A program made the position numbers and the translations under genes. The notes beneath the pieces are model-generated. The model did not search any database. It was not told the origin of the DNA and worked only from the letters and a program-made list of their open reading frames with translations. From NCBI RefSeq assembly GCF_027568395.1, contig NZ_JANKZL010000001.1, forward strand, positions 372,001-436,000: DNA of 64,000 bases, in the 5' to 3' direction. Positions 33,205 through 41,058 of this stretch are shown here, in pieces. The stretch is from Aminobacter sp. HY435 (GTDB taxonomy: Bacteria; Pseudomonadota; Alphaproteobacteria; Rhizobiales; Rhizobiaceae). Numbering within the stretch: the first letter of the stretch is position 1; every line of letters begins with the position of its first letter.

Positions 33205-33780
33205 CCCCAGGCGCGGCCCGTCGTTCCGGCGGGCTCGCCCACCCGGGAGACGTCAGCCGAAGCTGATGTCAAATCCGCTGTCGCTTTTGCGGCGAGCCGC
33301 TTCGCATTCACTGCATACGGCTAGGCGCACAACCACTATATCCGCAGCACCAAACGAGCTGCCCCACTCCAGAACGCGAAGGCACCCCGTGTAACCTTGG
33401 TGCATGGAGACGTGTCATAAAGTTTTTCGCCCGCCTGTTCGGACGCCGCAGCGACGCCACCCTGTCGACGGCCATGGAGCGCCAGCGCCTGGCGCGGACG
33501 ATGCCAGGCCAGACCGCCGCAATCGCCGCCAACCGTCTCGGCATGCTCGTCGGCTGACCATCGCGCTGACGGTCAGCCTGGCTCTGCCGCGGCGTGGCCG
33601 GCGTTTTTTTCCCGGACCAAAGTCGCACGGCCGGCAGCCCGTTTCGAGGCGCCGGCCAAGCATGTCGCAAATAAAGATTTAGCGACAGCTGCAAACCCAT
33701 TGACAGCAAGGGAATTTACTGTTGACGCTATGCCATTCGCGACATCGTGCTCGCGTGGTTCTGGCTAGCGTGAGGCCTCC
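33205..33780. other. 576-bp gap between DUF1127 and GlxA-type genes
   Basis: Most of this stretch shows no convincing gene. It holds a possible 46-codon reading frame at 33417-33557 with an ATA start (separate entry). A GCTGAC-G-GTCAGC palindrome lies at 33565-33577. An imperfect GC-rich hairpin followed by seven T (about 33585-33608) looks like a terminator for that frame. The last 170 bp before 33781 are AT-richer and should contain the GlxA-type promoter. Confidence 0.5.
33417..33557 (+). CDS. Possible small basic protein with ATA start
   Basis: From ATA 33417 a 46-residue frame reads IKFFARLFGRRSDATLSTAM and ends NRLGMLVG before TGA 33555-33557. It is basic and amphipathic, like small rhizobial proteins of the DUF1127 size class but without their core. 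GGAG at 33406-33409 sits exactly seven bases before the ATA, the ideal spacing, and no ATG, GTG or TTG is available in frame nearby. Either ATA is a rare start, or a former ATG has mutated and this is a decaying gene. An internal ATG at 33474 could give a 27-residue form. Confidence 0.35.
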   Translation: MKFFARLFGRRSDATLSTAMERQRLARTMPGQTAAIAANRLGMLVG

Positions 33781-34782
33781 TTGAACGCCATTAAGCACCC
33801 GATCAAAAGATCGCTCGTGTTCTTCCTCGTTCCCGATTTCACCATGGTCGCCTTCGCGACCGCGCTGGATCCTTTGCGCATCGCCAATCGCATGCTTGGC
33901 TACGAAGCCTACAAGTGGCGGCTGGCGAGCAACGACGGCAATGCCGTACGCGCCTCCAACGGCGTCGAATGCGCCGTCAACACGTCCCTCGACGACGAGC
34001 GCAAGAAGATGGCCGGACCGGAGCGCCCGTCGATGGTCATCGTCTGCACCGGCATCAATGTCGAGACCTACACCAACAAGTCGGTGTTTGCCTGGCTGCG
34101 CGAGGAATACAATCGCGGCGTCGCCGTCGGCGGCCTGTGCACCGGCGCCTATGTGCTGGCCAATGCCGGCCTTCTCTCCAACAAGCGCTGCGCCATTCAT
34201 TGGGAAAATCTGCCCGGCTTCTCCGAGGCCTTCCCCAAAGCCAACGTCTATGCCGATCTCTTCGAGGTCGACCAGAACATCTACACCTGCGCCGGAGGCA
34301 CCGCGGCGCTCGACATGATGCTGAAGCTGATCGGCGACGACTTCGACGACAATCTCGTCAACCGCGTCTGCGAGCAGGTGCTGACCGACCGCGTGCGCAG
34401 CCCGACCGACCGCCAGCGCCTGCCGCTGCGGGCCCGCCTCGGCGTGCAGAACTCCAAGGTGCTGACCATCATCGAGTTGATGGAGGCCAATCTGTCCGAG
34501 CCGTTGTCGCTGATCGAGATTGCCGACCACGTCGGCCTGTCCCGTCGCCAGATCGAGCGCCTGTTCCGGACGGAAATGGGCCGCTCCCCCGCCCGCTACT
34601 ATCTTGAGATCCGGCTCGACCGAGCCCGCCACCTCTTGATCCAGTCGTCGATGCCGGTCGTCGAGGTGGCGGTGGCGTGCGGCTTCGTGTCGGCGTCGCA
34701 TTTTTCGAAATGCTACCGCGAACTCTATGCCCGCTCTCCGCAGCAGGAACGCATCGACCGCAAGCAGCTGATCGCGGCCTGA
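33781..34782 (+). CDS. GlxA/GbdR-type AraC-family regulator with DJ-1/PfpI domain
   Basis: This 333-residue protein has an N-terminal class I glutamine-amidotransferase-like domain (about 12-195) with the elbow GGLCTGAYVLANAG. An AraC helix-turn-helix pair follows at about 225-325 (LSLIEIADHVGLSRRQIERLF and the VACGFVSASHFSKCYRE second helix). This architecture is that of GbdR, the glycine betaine/dimethylglycine-sensing activator of Pseudomonas, and of other regulators of amine or arginine catabolism. In this window of betaine-type genes it is a plausible activator of the DMGDH or sox genes, an inference from context. The TTG start is used, with GTGAGG upstream. Confidence 0.85.
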   Translation: MNAIKHPIKRSLVFFLVPDFTMVAFATALDPLRIANRMLGYEAYKWRLASNDGNAVRASNGVECAVNTSLDDERKKMAGPERPSMVIVCTGINVETYTNKSVFAWLREEYNRGVAVGGLCTGAYVLANAGLLSNKRCAIHWENLPGFSEAFPKANVYADLFEVDQNIYTCAGGTAALDMMLKLIGDDFDDNLVNRVCEQVLTDRVRSPTDRQRLPLRARLGVQNSKVLTIIELMEANLSEPLSLIEIADHVGLSRRQIERLFRTEMGRSPARYYLEIRLDRARHLLIQSSMPVVEVAVACGFVSASHFSKCYRELYARSPQQERIDRKQLIAA

Positions 34783-34788
34783 TCCGAC

Positions 34789-35166
34789 TCATCTGTAGTC
34801 GTCGTCGTAGCCCTGGTCGTTCTGGTAGTCGCAGAAGCACTCGGCTGAAGACACGCGATCGTTCCATCCGCCCAGCGAACGCGCGTTGCGGGTGAGTTCG
34901 GTCGCGGCGCCGCCCATGCGCGAGTGTTCGTAGATCACCAGGCTGCAGCCCTGGGCGACGCGAGCCGACGACACCCTGTCGTTCCAGAACTGGCCGCCGC
35001 GAAAGCTGACGGCCTGGTCGGGCGCCATCGGCAGCACGCGTCCCCGATAGGAATTGTGCTCGTACATCTCGCAGGCAACGTCGTCGCCATTGTCGTAGTA
35101 TTGGGCACTGGCGCTGCCGATCATCAGCGCCGAGGCTGCTGCGGCAAGAATTGCGAGACGGGTCAT
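34789..35166 (-). CDS. Secreted beta/gamma-crystallin-like (peptidase inhibitor I36-type) protein
   Basis: This 125-residue protein has a signal peptide (LAILAAAASALMIGSASA, cleavage near 21). The mature part shows two similar halves of Greek-key type: CEMYEHNSYRGRVLPM...FWNDRVSSARV and CSLVIYEHSRMGG...GGWNDRVSSAEC. The repeated Y-E-H-x-x-x-x-G and WNDRVSSA are crystallin-fold marks, often calcium-binding. Four cysteines and an acidic tail (DQGYDDDYR) are present. GGAGG precedes the start. It converges on the GlxA-type gene with a six-base gap. Exact function unknown. Confidence 0.8.
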   Translation of the reverse strand: MTRLAILAAAASALMIGSASAQYYDNGDDVACEMYEHNSYRGRVLPMAPDQAVSFRGGQFWNDRVSSARVAQGCSLVIYEHSRMGGAATELTRNARSLGGWNDRVSSAECFCDYQNDQGYDDDYR

Positions 35167-35240
35167 GATTCTGGTGTCCTCCGGGCTTTACGGCCCCGGA
35201 ATAAGCGCCAGCCATGGCGAAACCTTGGCGGACCAGCCCG

Positions 35241-36083
35241 CTACCGGCTGTCCCACAGCCAGGATCGGTCGCGCCAGAGCTTCTCACCAATCATGCAATC
35301 GAATTTGGGACTTGCCTGGGCCAGCACGACAGGTGGATGCACCGCCTCGTCCGCAGCCCATTGGCGCGAGCCGGGCCCGGCAAGCTCGAGCACCAGCTTG
35401 CGCCGTATGGCCTCGGGGAATTGCGACCAGTCGTTGACCGGGATCATGAAAGCCCCCGGCCCGCCAATGACGCAATCAGCATAATAGCGGTCGAGTTCCT
35501 CGACATCATAGGCGCTGCCAAAGCCGCCATTGGTCATGAGCGGCAGACCGTTGATGACGATCCCCTGCGCCACCACGCTGTCGCGGATACCTTCGACCGG
35601 CGGTCCCTGATTGTTGGGACCATCGCCGGAAATGTCGATGACGCGCTTGGTGCCGCTATAGGCGCTCTCGGCGAACAGGTCGCTGCCGAATTCGAGCGCG
35701 CTGGCAATCGAGGTACGGCGGGCGCTGTTCGGCGGCTTGGCTGAAAGCTGCCTGACGACGCGCTCCGCATCAGTGCGGTTGGCGATTACGGTCCACGGCA
35801 CGATGACGGTCTGCGAGGTTGAGCCGGCCCATTCCACATAGGTAACGGCGATCCTGCCGTAGGCGCCCTCGGCGATTGCTTCGAGGACGCCGTCATGCGT
35901 CAAGGCAGCGGCGTAGCCATGGCGCTGTATCTCGAGTTCGTCGGGAGACATGGAGAGCGACACGTCGACTGCCAGCACGAGTTCGACGTCGACCTGTTCC
36001 GCAGCAGCCGACCGTTGCGCCGCCGCAAACAACAGCGCCAACGCAATACCGCCAGCAACGACAGCTTTGACCCCGGCAGACAT
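35241..36083 (-). CDS. DUF1194 (vWA-like) secreted protein
   Basis: This 280-residue protein has an N-terminal signal or anchor (VVAGGIALALLFAAAQRSAAA). A von Willebrand-like A domain with MIDAS DVSLSMS (about 40-46) follows, then RRTSIASALEFG and VIDISGDGPNNQG. This matches DUF1194, a periplasmic family of unknown role. Fully conserved metal-site residues suggest a binding or adhesion function. It lies 74 bp upstream of the crystallin-like gene on the same strand and could be co-transcribed with it. Confidence 0.85.
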   Translation of the reverse strand: MSAGVKAVVAGGIALALLFAAAQRSAAAEQVDVELVLAVDVSLSMSPDELEIQRHGYAAALTHDGVLEAIAEGAYGRIAVTYVEWAGSTSQTVIVPWTVIANRTDAERVVRQLSAKPPNSARRTSIASALEFGSDLFAESAYSGTKRVIDISGDGPNNQGPPVEGIRDSVVAQGIVINGLPLMTNGGFGSAYDVEELDRYYADCVIGGPGAFMIPVNDWSQFPEAIRRKLVLELAGPGSRQWAADEAVHPPVVLAQASPKFDCMIGEKLWRDRSWLWDSR

Positions 36084-36119
36084 TTACCCAGCGTAAGCGA
36101 CTTTTACCGGCGGCAAAAG

Positions 36120-36147
36120 AAAAGCCCGGACAGAAAGCCGGGCTTTT
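36120..36147 (-). terminator. Terminator of the DMGDH-like gene
   Basis: AAAAGCCCGG (36120-36129), an 8-base loop, CCGGGCTTTT (36138-36147). Read on the minus strand the stem ends in a T-run and lies 30 bp after the stop of the gene at 36178-38739. Confidence 0.85.
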
Positions 36148-36177
36148 CATTCACATTGTCGAGAACTGCGCAGCCGA

Positions 36178-38739
36178 TCAGCTGCGCGGCTTCAGGTTTT
36201 CCGGATCGTAGAGCGGCTTGTAGCCGATACCCGCGACCTCGACCGCGTAGGTCTCGGCAAAATACTCGATGTTGAGCTTGCGGCCTTGCTGGGCATAGGC
36301 GTGCGGCAGGTAGGCCAATGCGATGTTCTTGCCGATGGTCGGGCCGAAGGCGATGGAGGTCGTGTAGGAACGGCGACCGAGTTCGTCGACCAACACCTCG
36401 CCGGTTTCAGGGTCCATCACCGGTAGTGTGCCAACTGGATAACGCTTCACGCCAGTCTTGTCCGTATTGTCCGTCATGACCAGGGTGCAGAGCATGGCCG
36501 GCTGGTGGTCGCGCGCCTTGTATTCCAGGTGCTTCGCCTTGCCGCGGAAATCGGCGTCCTTGACCTTTGGACGGGCAAGGTCGGATTCGATCAGGTTGTA
36601 TTGGGTGAGCAGGTCGGCGTTCTGCAGGCGCAGGCTCTTTTCCATGCGGCGCGAATTGGCATAGGTCTCGACGCCGAAGGCCATGACACCGGTTGCCCGC
36701 AGCGCATCCCAGACGGCAAGGCCGTCCTCGTACTTCATGTGCAGTTCCCAGCCCTGTTCGCCGACATAGGAGATGCGGAAGGCGGTGACTGGCTTCCCCG
36801 CGATCTCTATCTGCTTGATCGCGGCAAAGGCGAAGTTCTCCTGGTCGAGCCCGGCAGGGTCGGCAACCACCTTCTTCAGCGTCTCGCGGGCGTTCGGCCC
36901 CCAGATGCCGACAGTGATGAACTTTTCCGAAGTGTCGGTGATCGTGACGTCGAGGCCTCGGTCTTCGGCGACGCGTTTCATGTAGTGGAAATCGCGCGGG
37001 CCGGCGTCGGCGCCGTTCACGAGGCGGCAGCGCTCAGCCATGCGGAAAACGGTGAAGTCGGCGCGCACCATCCCCTCGTCGTCGAGGAAGTGGGTGTAGA
37101 TGCCCTTGCCGATATTGCCGTCGCCGCCGATCCTGGCGGCGCAGAGCCATTCGAGCAGCTCGACATGGTCAGGGCCTTCGATGTCGACCATGTGGAAGTG
37201 GCTGAGGTTGACGATGCCGCAATCCTCGCTCATTGCCAGATGCTCGGCATTGGAGACGCGCCAGAAGTGTCTCGAATCCCATTCGTTCTCGCGCACCGGC
37301 ACGCGGTTGCCGTATTTTTCCAAGAGGTGCTCGTTGGCCTTGTAGCCATGCGCACGCTCCCAGCCGCCGAGTTCCATGAAGTAGCCGCCGAGTTCAACCT
37401 CGCGCTCGTGGAAGGGCGAACGCTTGACGTTGCGGCCGGTGGCATAGGGCTCGCGGGTGTGCACTGCCGGGAAGTAGATCTTCTGCGCCGCCTCGAAGGT
37501 GCGGCCTTCGATGAACTTCTCTTCCAGCTGGTGCGGGTAGAAGCGGGCATAGTCGATTGAATTGTGGTCGATCTCGGTGCGGCCGTCGGTCATCCAGTCG
37601 GCGATCAGCTTGCCGTAGCCGGGGCCGTCCTTGACCCAGATGGCGACGCAGTACCAGAGCCCGCGCACCTTCTGGCTCTCGCCGCAGGAGGGGCCGCCGG
37701 CGGCGGAGACCTGCAGCAGGCCATTGAAGGAGTGGCTTTCGTTGTAGCCGATCTCGCCGAGGATCGGCGTCAGCTCCATGGCGCGCTCCAGCGGCTCCAT
37801 GATCTGTTCCATGTCGAGGTCGCGCTGCGACGGCGACAGCCGCGCCTCATGCTTTTCCAGAATGTCGCGCGGATGGCAAAGGCGCGGATTGGTGGTCTCG
37901 TAGTAGCCCCACTCGATCTGGCCGCCTTCGGTCGTCCTGGGGTCGCCGGTGTCACGCATGTAGGCGGAATTGCCCTGGTCGCGCAGCAGCGGGAAGCCGA
38001 TTTCCTTGCCGGTGCCCTCGAACTCATTGTACGGGCCGAAGAAGGTGAGCGGATGGTCGACCGGCATCACCGGCAGGTCCTCGCCGACCATTTCGGCGAT
38101 CAGGCGGCCCCAGATGCCGGCGCAGACGATGACGTGGTCGGCCATGATCGTGCCACGATGGGTGACGACGCCCTTGATCCGCCCCTTCTCGACGATCAGC
38201 GAGGTCGCAGGAGTGTTGCCGAAAACCTTGAGCTTGCCGGATTTCTCTGCGGCATCGACCATCTTGCCGGCAACCGTCTGCGAGCGCGGAATGACGAGAC
38301 CGGCGTCGGGATCGAACATGCCGCCCATCACCTGATCTTGCTCGATCAGCGGGAACATCTTCTTGATCTCGGCAGGCGAGACATAGTGCGCGCGGGTTCC
38401 GAACGCCTTGGCGGAGGACAGCTTGCGCTTGATCTCTTCCATCCAGGTATCATCGCCGGTGCGGGCGACTTCAAGACCGCCGATACGGGCGTAATGGCCC
38501 ATCTTCTCGTAGAAATCGATGGAATACTGGGTCGTCCAGACCGACAGATAGTCGTGGCTGGTGGTGTAGCAGAAGTCCGAGGCGTGCGCCGTAGAGCCGA
38601 TATCGGTGGGCACGCCCGACTTGTCGATGCCGACGATATCGTCCCAGCCGCGCTCGATCAGGTGATGCGCAATCGAGGCACCCACGATGCCGCCCAGCCC
38701 GATGATGACGACCTTCGCCTTGTTCGGAAACTCAGCCAT
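36178..38739 (-). CDS. Dimethylglycine dehydrogenase-like FAD/GcvT protein (divergent member)
   Basis: This 853-residue fusion has an N-terminal DAO-type FAD domain (GLGGIVGASIAHHL at about 13-26; flavin-linkage region IGSTAHASDF with the His retained near 50; second half ending near 400) and a C-terminal GcvT aminomethyltransferase domain (YVGEQGWELHMKYEDG). It oxidises an N-methyl group and passes C1 to THF. Compared with the proteins at 57396 and 61706 the Trp before the flavin His is replaced by Ala and the C-terminal domain is longer, so the substrate may differ. The start at 38739 (MAEFPNKAK) has GGAG upstream. It is transcribed alone with its own terminator. Confidence 0.88.
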   Translation of the reverse strand: MAEFPNKAKVVIIGLGGIVGASIAHHLIERGWDDIVGIDKSGVPTDIGSTAHASDFCYTTSHDYLSVWTTQYSIDFYEKMGHYARIGGLEVARTGDDTWMEEIKRKLSSAKAFGTRAHYVSPAEIKKMFPLIEQDQVMGGMFDPDAGLVIPRSQTVAGKMVDAAEKSGKLKVFGNTPATSLIVEKGRIKGVVTHRGTIMADHVIVCAGIWGRLIAEMVGEDLPVMPVDHPLTFFGPYNEFEGTGKEIGFPLLRDQGNSAYMRDTGDPRTTEGGQIEWGYYETTNPRLCHPRDILEKHEARLSPSQRDLDMEQIMEPLERAMELTPILGEIGYNESHSFNGLLQVSAAGGPSCGESQKVRGLWYCVAIWVKDGPGYGKLIADWMTDGRTEIDHNSIDYARFYPHQLEEKFIEGRTFEAAQKIYFPAVHTREPYATGRNVKRSPFHEREVELGGYFMELGGWERAHGYKANEHLLEKYGNRVPVRENEWDSRHFWRVSNAEHLAMSEDCGIVNLSHFHMVDIEGPDHVELLEWLCAARIGGDGNIGKGIYTHFLDDEGMVRADFTVFRMAERCRLVNGADAGPRDFHYMKRVAEDRGLDVTITDTSEKFITVGIWGPNARETLKKVVADPAGLDQENFAFAAIKQIEIAGKPVTAFRISYVGEQGWELHMKYEDGLAVWDALRATGVMAFGVETYANSRRMEKSLRLQNADLLTQYNLIESDLARPKVKDADFRGKAKHLEYKARDHQPAMLCTLVMTDNTDKTGVKRYPVGTLPVMDPETGEVLVDELGRRSYTTSIAFGPTIGKNIALAYLPHAYAQQGRKLNIEYFAETYAVEVAGIGYKPLYDPENLKPRS

Positions 38740-39233
38740 TCCCACGACTCCGAGATGATATTTTTGCCGGCAGACTATAGGGAGGTTCCGGCCGATTGCA
38801 GCCTGTTTGCGACATTGCCAAAGAGCCGCGCGACTTCGCCGAAACATCCGCCATCGGGCTGGTCGTATCCATGCCTCGAAGCGCGTTAACCGCTCTTTGT
38901 AGTATTTTCTCTAACAAGCACAGAGAAGACAGGAGCCTCTCGTCGGATCGTGACGTATTGGAATGTCGCGCAGCCTGCGGATGCCTGCCCGGGCACGTCC
39001 CCGGAGCCGCCGGCATCGCGCCGGCGCGCGCGGGCATCTGTTTCCGCTCAACTTCTTCGCCATCGAGCCGGGCAAGTCGAAGAACTGGTTGCCGCTGGCG
39101 TTCGGCATGTCGGCCGCACTGGCGTTCACCCTTTCTGAAGCAATCCAGGGGCCGCGATACTTAACGCTTTCATCGCCTTTTGCCTGTAGCTCAGTAGGCA
39201 ATCGGCGTCTTTTGGTTGAGCTTGCGACAGCAG
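38740..39233. other. 494-bp gap between divergent DMGDH and membrane-protein genes
   Basis: No convincing gene is seen on either strand. It should contain both divergent promoters. A perfect CGCCGGC-ATCGC-GCCGGCG hairpin lies near 39008-39026. An AT-rich stretch with TTTTCTCTAACAAGC occurs around 38906-38920, and a shorter match (TTTCTCTAACAA) recurs upstream of the small membrane-protein gene near 44066. The segment 39181-39205 resembles a tRNA D-arm, but no tRNA follows. Confidence 0.5.
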
Positions 39234-40982
39234 ATGAACACCACATTTCCAGTGCCCGCAACATCGAAAAACCGATCGCGGGGCTCGCGCCTCGGCAGCC
39301 CGCTTGTTCTGCTCGTCCTTGCGCTGGCCGCCGTCTGCGCGCTGCTAGCGCTTCCGATCGTCGTGCCCATCGGCCCGATGTATTGGGACGTGATCATCTA
39401 CTATGATGCTGCCAATCGCATTTTCGATGGTCAGGTGCCGATCAACGACTTTTTCACGCCCGTCGGCCCGCTCGGCTACTATCTGTTCGCCGGCTGGCTG
39501 TGGCTGTTTCCCAACGCGCAACCCGCACTGCTGGCGCATTGGTCGTTGCTGGCGGTCACCGCGCCGTTGATGGCGCTGGTGCTTTGGGAGGTGGACCGGC
39601 GCTCGCGGACGGCGGCCTTCGCCTTACTGATACCATTCCTGATCTTCGCGCTATTGCCGTTCAACACCCGTGAGTTCTACCCCTTCCCTGGCTCGGACGC
39701 CTTCGGCATCTACAACCGACAGATCTGCCAACTCCTGTACGTACTGGTCTCGGCGCTGATGTTCGTGCGCGGCCAGAGGCTGCTGGTCGTGCTGATCGCG
39801 CTCGCCATGACTGCGCTGTTCTTCCTCAAGATCACCGGCTTCGTCGCCGGCGGCCTGATCTGCGTTTACGCGTTCGCTGCCGGCAGGGTGGGGCTGAAAT
39901 ACGCCATCGCTTCGGTGCTGGCCTTCGCTGCAGCGCTTGCCGGGCTTGAACTGACGAATGGCCTCGTCAGCCACTACATGACCGACATCCTGCGCCTTGT
40001 TGGCATGAACAGCGGAACGCTTCTGCCGCGTTTCCTGCAAGCGGCGTCGATCAATTTCGGCGCCGTGCTCGCCGCCTCCATGCTCGCCCTCCTGCTGCTG
40101 TGGATCGAGCGCGCCGATGTCCTGAAGACCTTCGCGGCCACGCGCCAAAGCTCGACGCTGGGCGCGGTTTCCGGCGTCTTCGACGCCAGCGGCCTGTGGC
40201 TTCTGGCCGTTTTGTTCGCCGGCATTCTGTTTGAAACGCAGAACACCGGCAGCCAGGCCTTCATCTTCCTGTGGCCTGTCGTTCTGATGGCGTTGCTGCG
40301 AAATGGCAGGCCAAGCACCAGGCCGGCATTGCAACTGGCCATGGTGGCGCTGGCCGCAGCCACCATCGTTCCCCCTGCGCTGAGCGTGACCGAGCGCGCC
40401 GCGCGCGCCTATGTTGGCGCCCTGAAGAACGAGCCTTTCGCCAACAGCAATCTCGGCACGCTGGGCGCGGTCAACATGCGCGATGAGGTCGCCGAGCGCG
40501 TCGATCACATGACCGAGTTCTATCCCGAGCACCGTTCGCACTACAGCGACCTGACGGAGGTCGGCGAACTGGCGACGCCAATGCTGTATTCGGATTTCGA
40601 CTTCCAGGTCACCTATCTGCGCAACGTCGACACGGCGATCGATTCGATCCGCAAGCTGGAGGCAGACAAGGGCGTCCGTTTCGAGACGATCATGTCGCTC
40701 AATTTCGTCAATCCGTTCCCCTGGCTGATGGATCGATCGGCGCCGCTGCACATCGCCATAGGCGCCGACCCGTCCCGCGCCGTGCCGGATCCGGGCTCGA
40801 CCGAGGAAGGGGCCGTGTCGGAGACGGACCTTATCTTGCTGCCCACCTGCCCGCCAACGACAGCCAACGCCTCGCTTTATGAAATGTACAAGAGCGCCTT
40901 GACCGGGCATCGCCGCATCGAGCTCGATGCCTGCTACGACGCCTTCGTTCACTCCAAATTCTTTGGCGCGCTGGACAAGTAG
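39234..40982 (+). CDS. Multi-spanning membrane protein, possible GT-C type glycosyltransferase
   Basis: This 582-residue protein has about ten to eleven membrane helices in the first 400 residues and a soluble C-terminal domain of about 180 residues. An acidic motif after helix 1 (MYWDVIIYYDAANRIFDGQVP) resembles the catalytic Asp loop of polyprenyl-phosphate-dependent GT-C glycosyltransferases. No sequence family is recognised with certainty. It lies beside genes for polyprenyl-phospho-pentose synthesis (41-47 kb, opposite strand), so it may be the transferase that uses that sugar donor. The ATG at 39234 is used. A TTG at 39216 is possible. Confidence 0.65.
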   Translation: MNTTFPVPATSKNRSRGSRLGSPLVLLVLALAAVCALLALPIVVPIGPMYWDVIIYYDAANRIFDGQVPINDFFTPVGPLGYYLFAGWLWLFPNAQPALLAHWSLLAVTAPLMALVLWEVDRRSRTAAFALLIPFLIFALLPFNTREFYPFPGSDAFGIYNRQICQLLYVLVSALMFVRGQRLLVVLIALAMTALFFLKITGFVAGGLICVYAFAAGRVGLKYAIASVLAFAAALAGLELTNGLVSHYMTDILRLVGMNSGTLLPRFLQAASINFGAVLAASMLALLLLWIERADVLKTFAATRQSSTLGAVSGVFDASGLWLLAVLFAGILFETQNTGSQAFIFLWPVVLMALLRNGRPSTRPALQLAMVALAAATIVPPALSVTERAARAYVGALKNEPFANSNLGTLGAVNMRDEVAERVDHMTEFYPEHRSHYSDLTEVGELATPMLYSDFDFQVTYLRNVDTAIDSIRKLEADKGVRFETIMSLNFVNPFPWLMDRSAPLHIAIGADPSRAVPDPGSTEEGAVSETDLILLPTCPPTTANASLYEMYKSALTGHRRIELDACYDAFVHSKFFGALDK

Positions 40983-41003
40983 CAGCGACTGCCGGGCATG
41001 AAA

Positions 41004-41032
41004 AAGCCGGAGCGCATGCCGCGCCCCGGCTT
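41004..41032. terminator. Bidirectional terminator between convergent genes
   Basis: AAGCCGG-A-GCGC (41004-41015), loop ATGCC, GCGC-C-CCGGCTT (41021-41032). A T/A-rich flank lies on each side. It sits between the convergent membrane-protein gene and the aminotransferase gene. Confidence 0.75.
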
Positions 41033-41058
41033 ATTGCTGGTGCTTGCTAGAGATCGGG

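Noticed and set aside
33404-33682. ATG-initiated 92-codon frame in the gap before the GlxA-type gene
   Set aside because: Low-complexity Arg/Pro-rich translation with no ribosome-binding site. The overlapping 46-codon frame from ATA 33417 is more protein-like and better placed to GGAG.
39181-39235. tRNA-like start (GCCTGTAGCTCAGTAGG)
   Set aside because: It looks like an acceptor and D-arm, but no anticodon arm or T-arm with GGTTCGAATCC follows at the right distance.
38796-39264. Several open frames of 100-150 codons in the 38.7-39.2 kb gap
   Set aside because: None has a ribosome-binding site or a natural composition. They overlap the start of the real membrane-protein gene or run through GC-rich hairpins.
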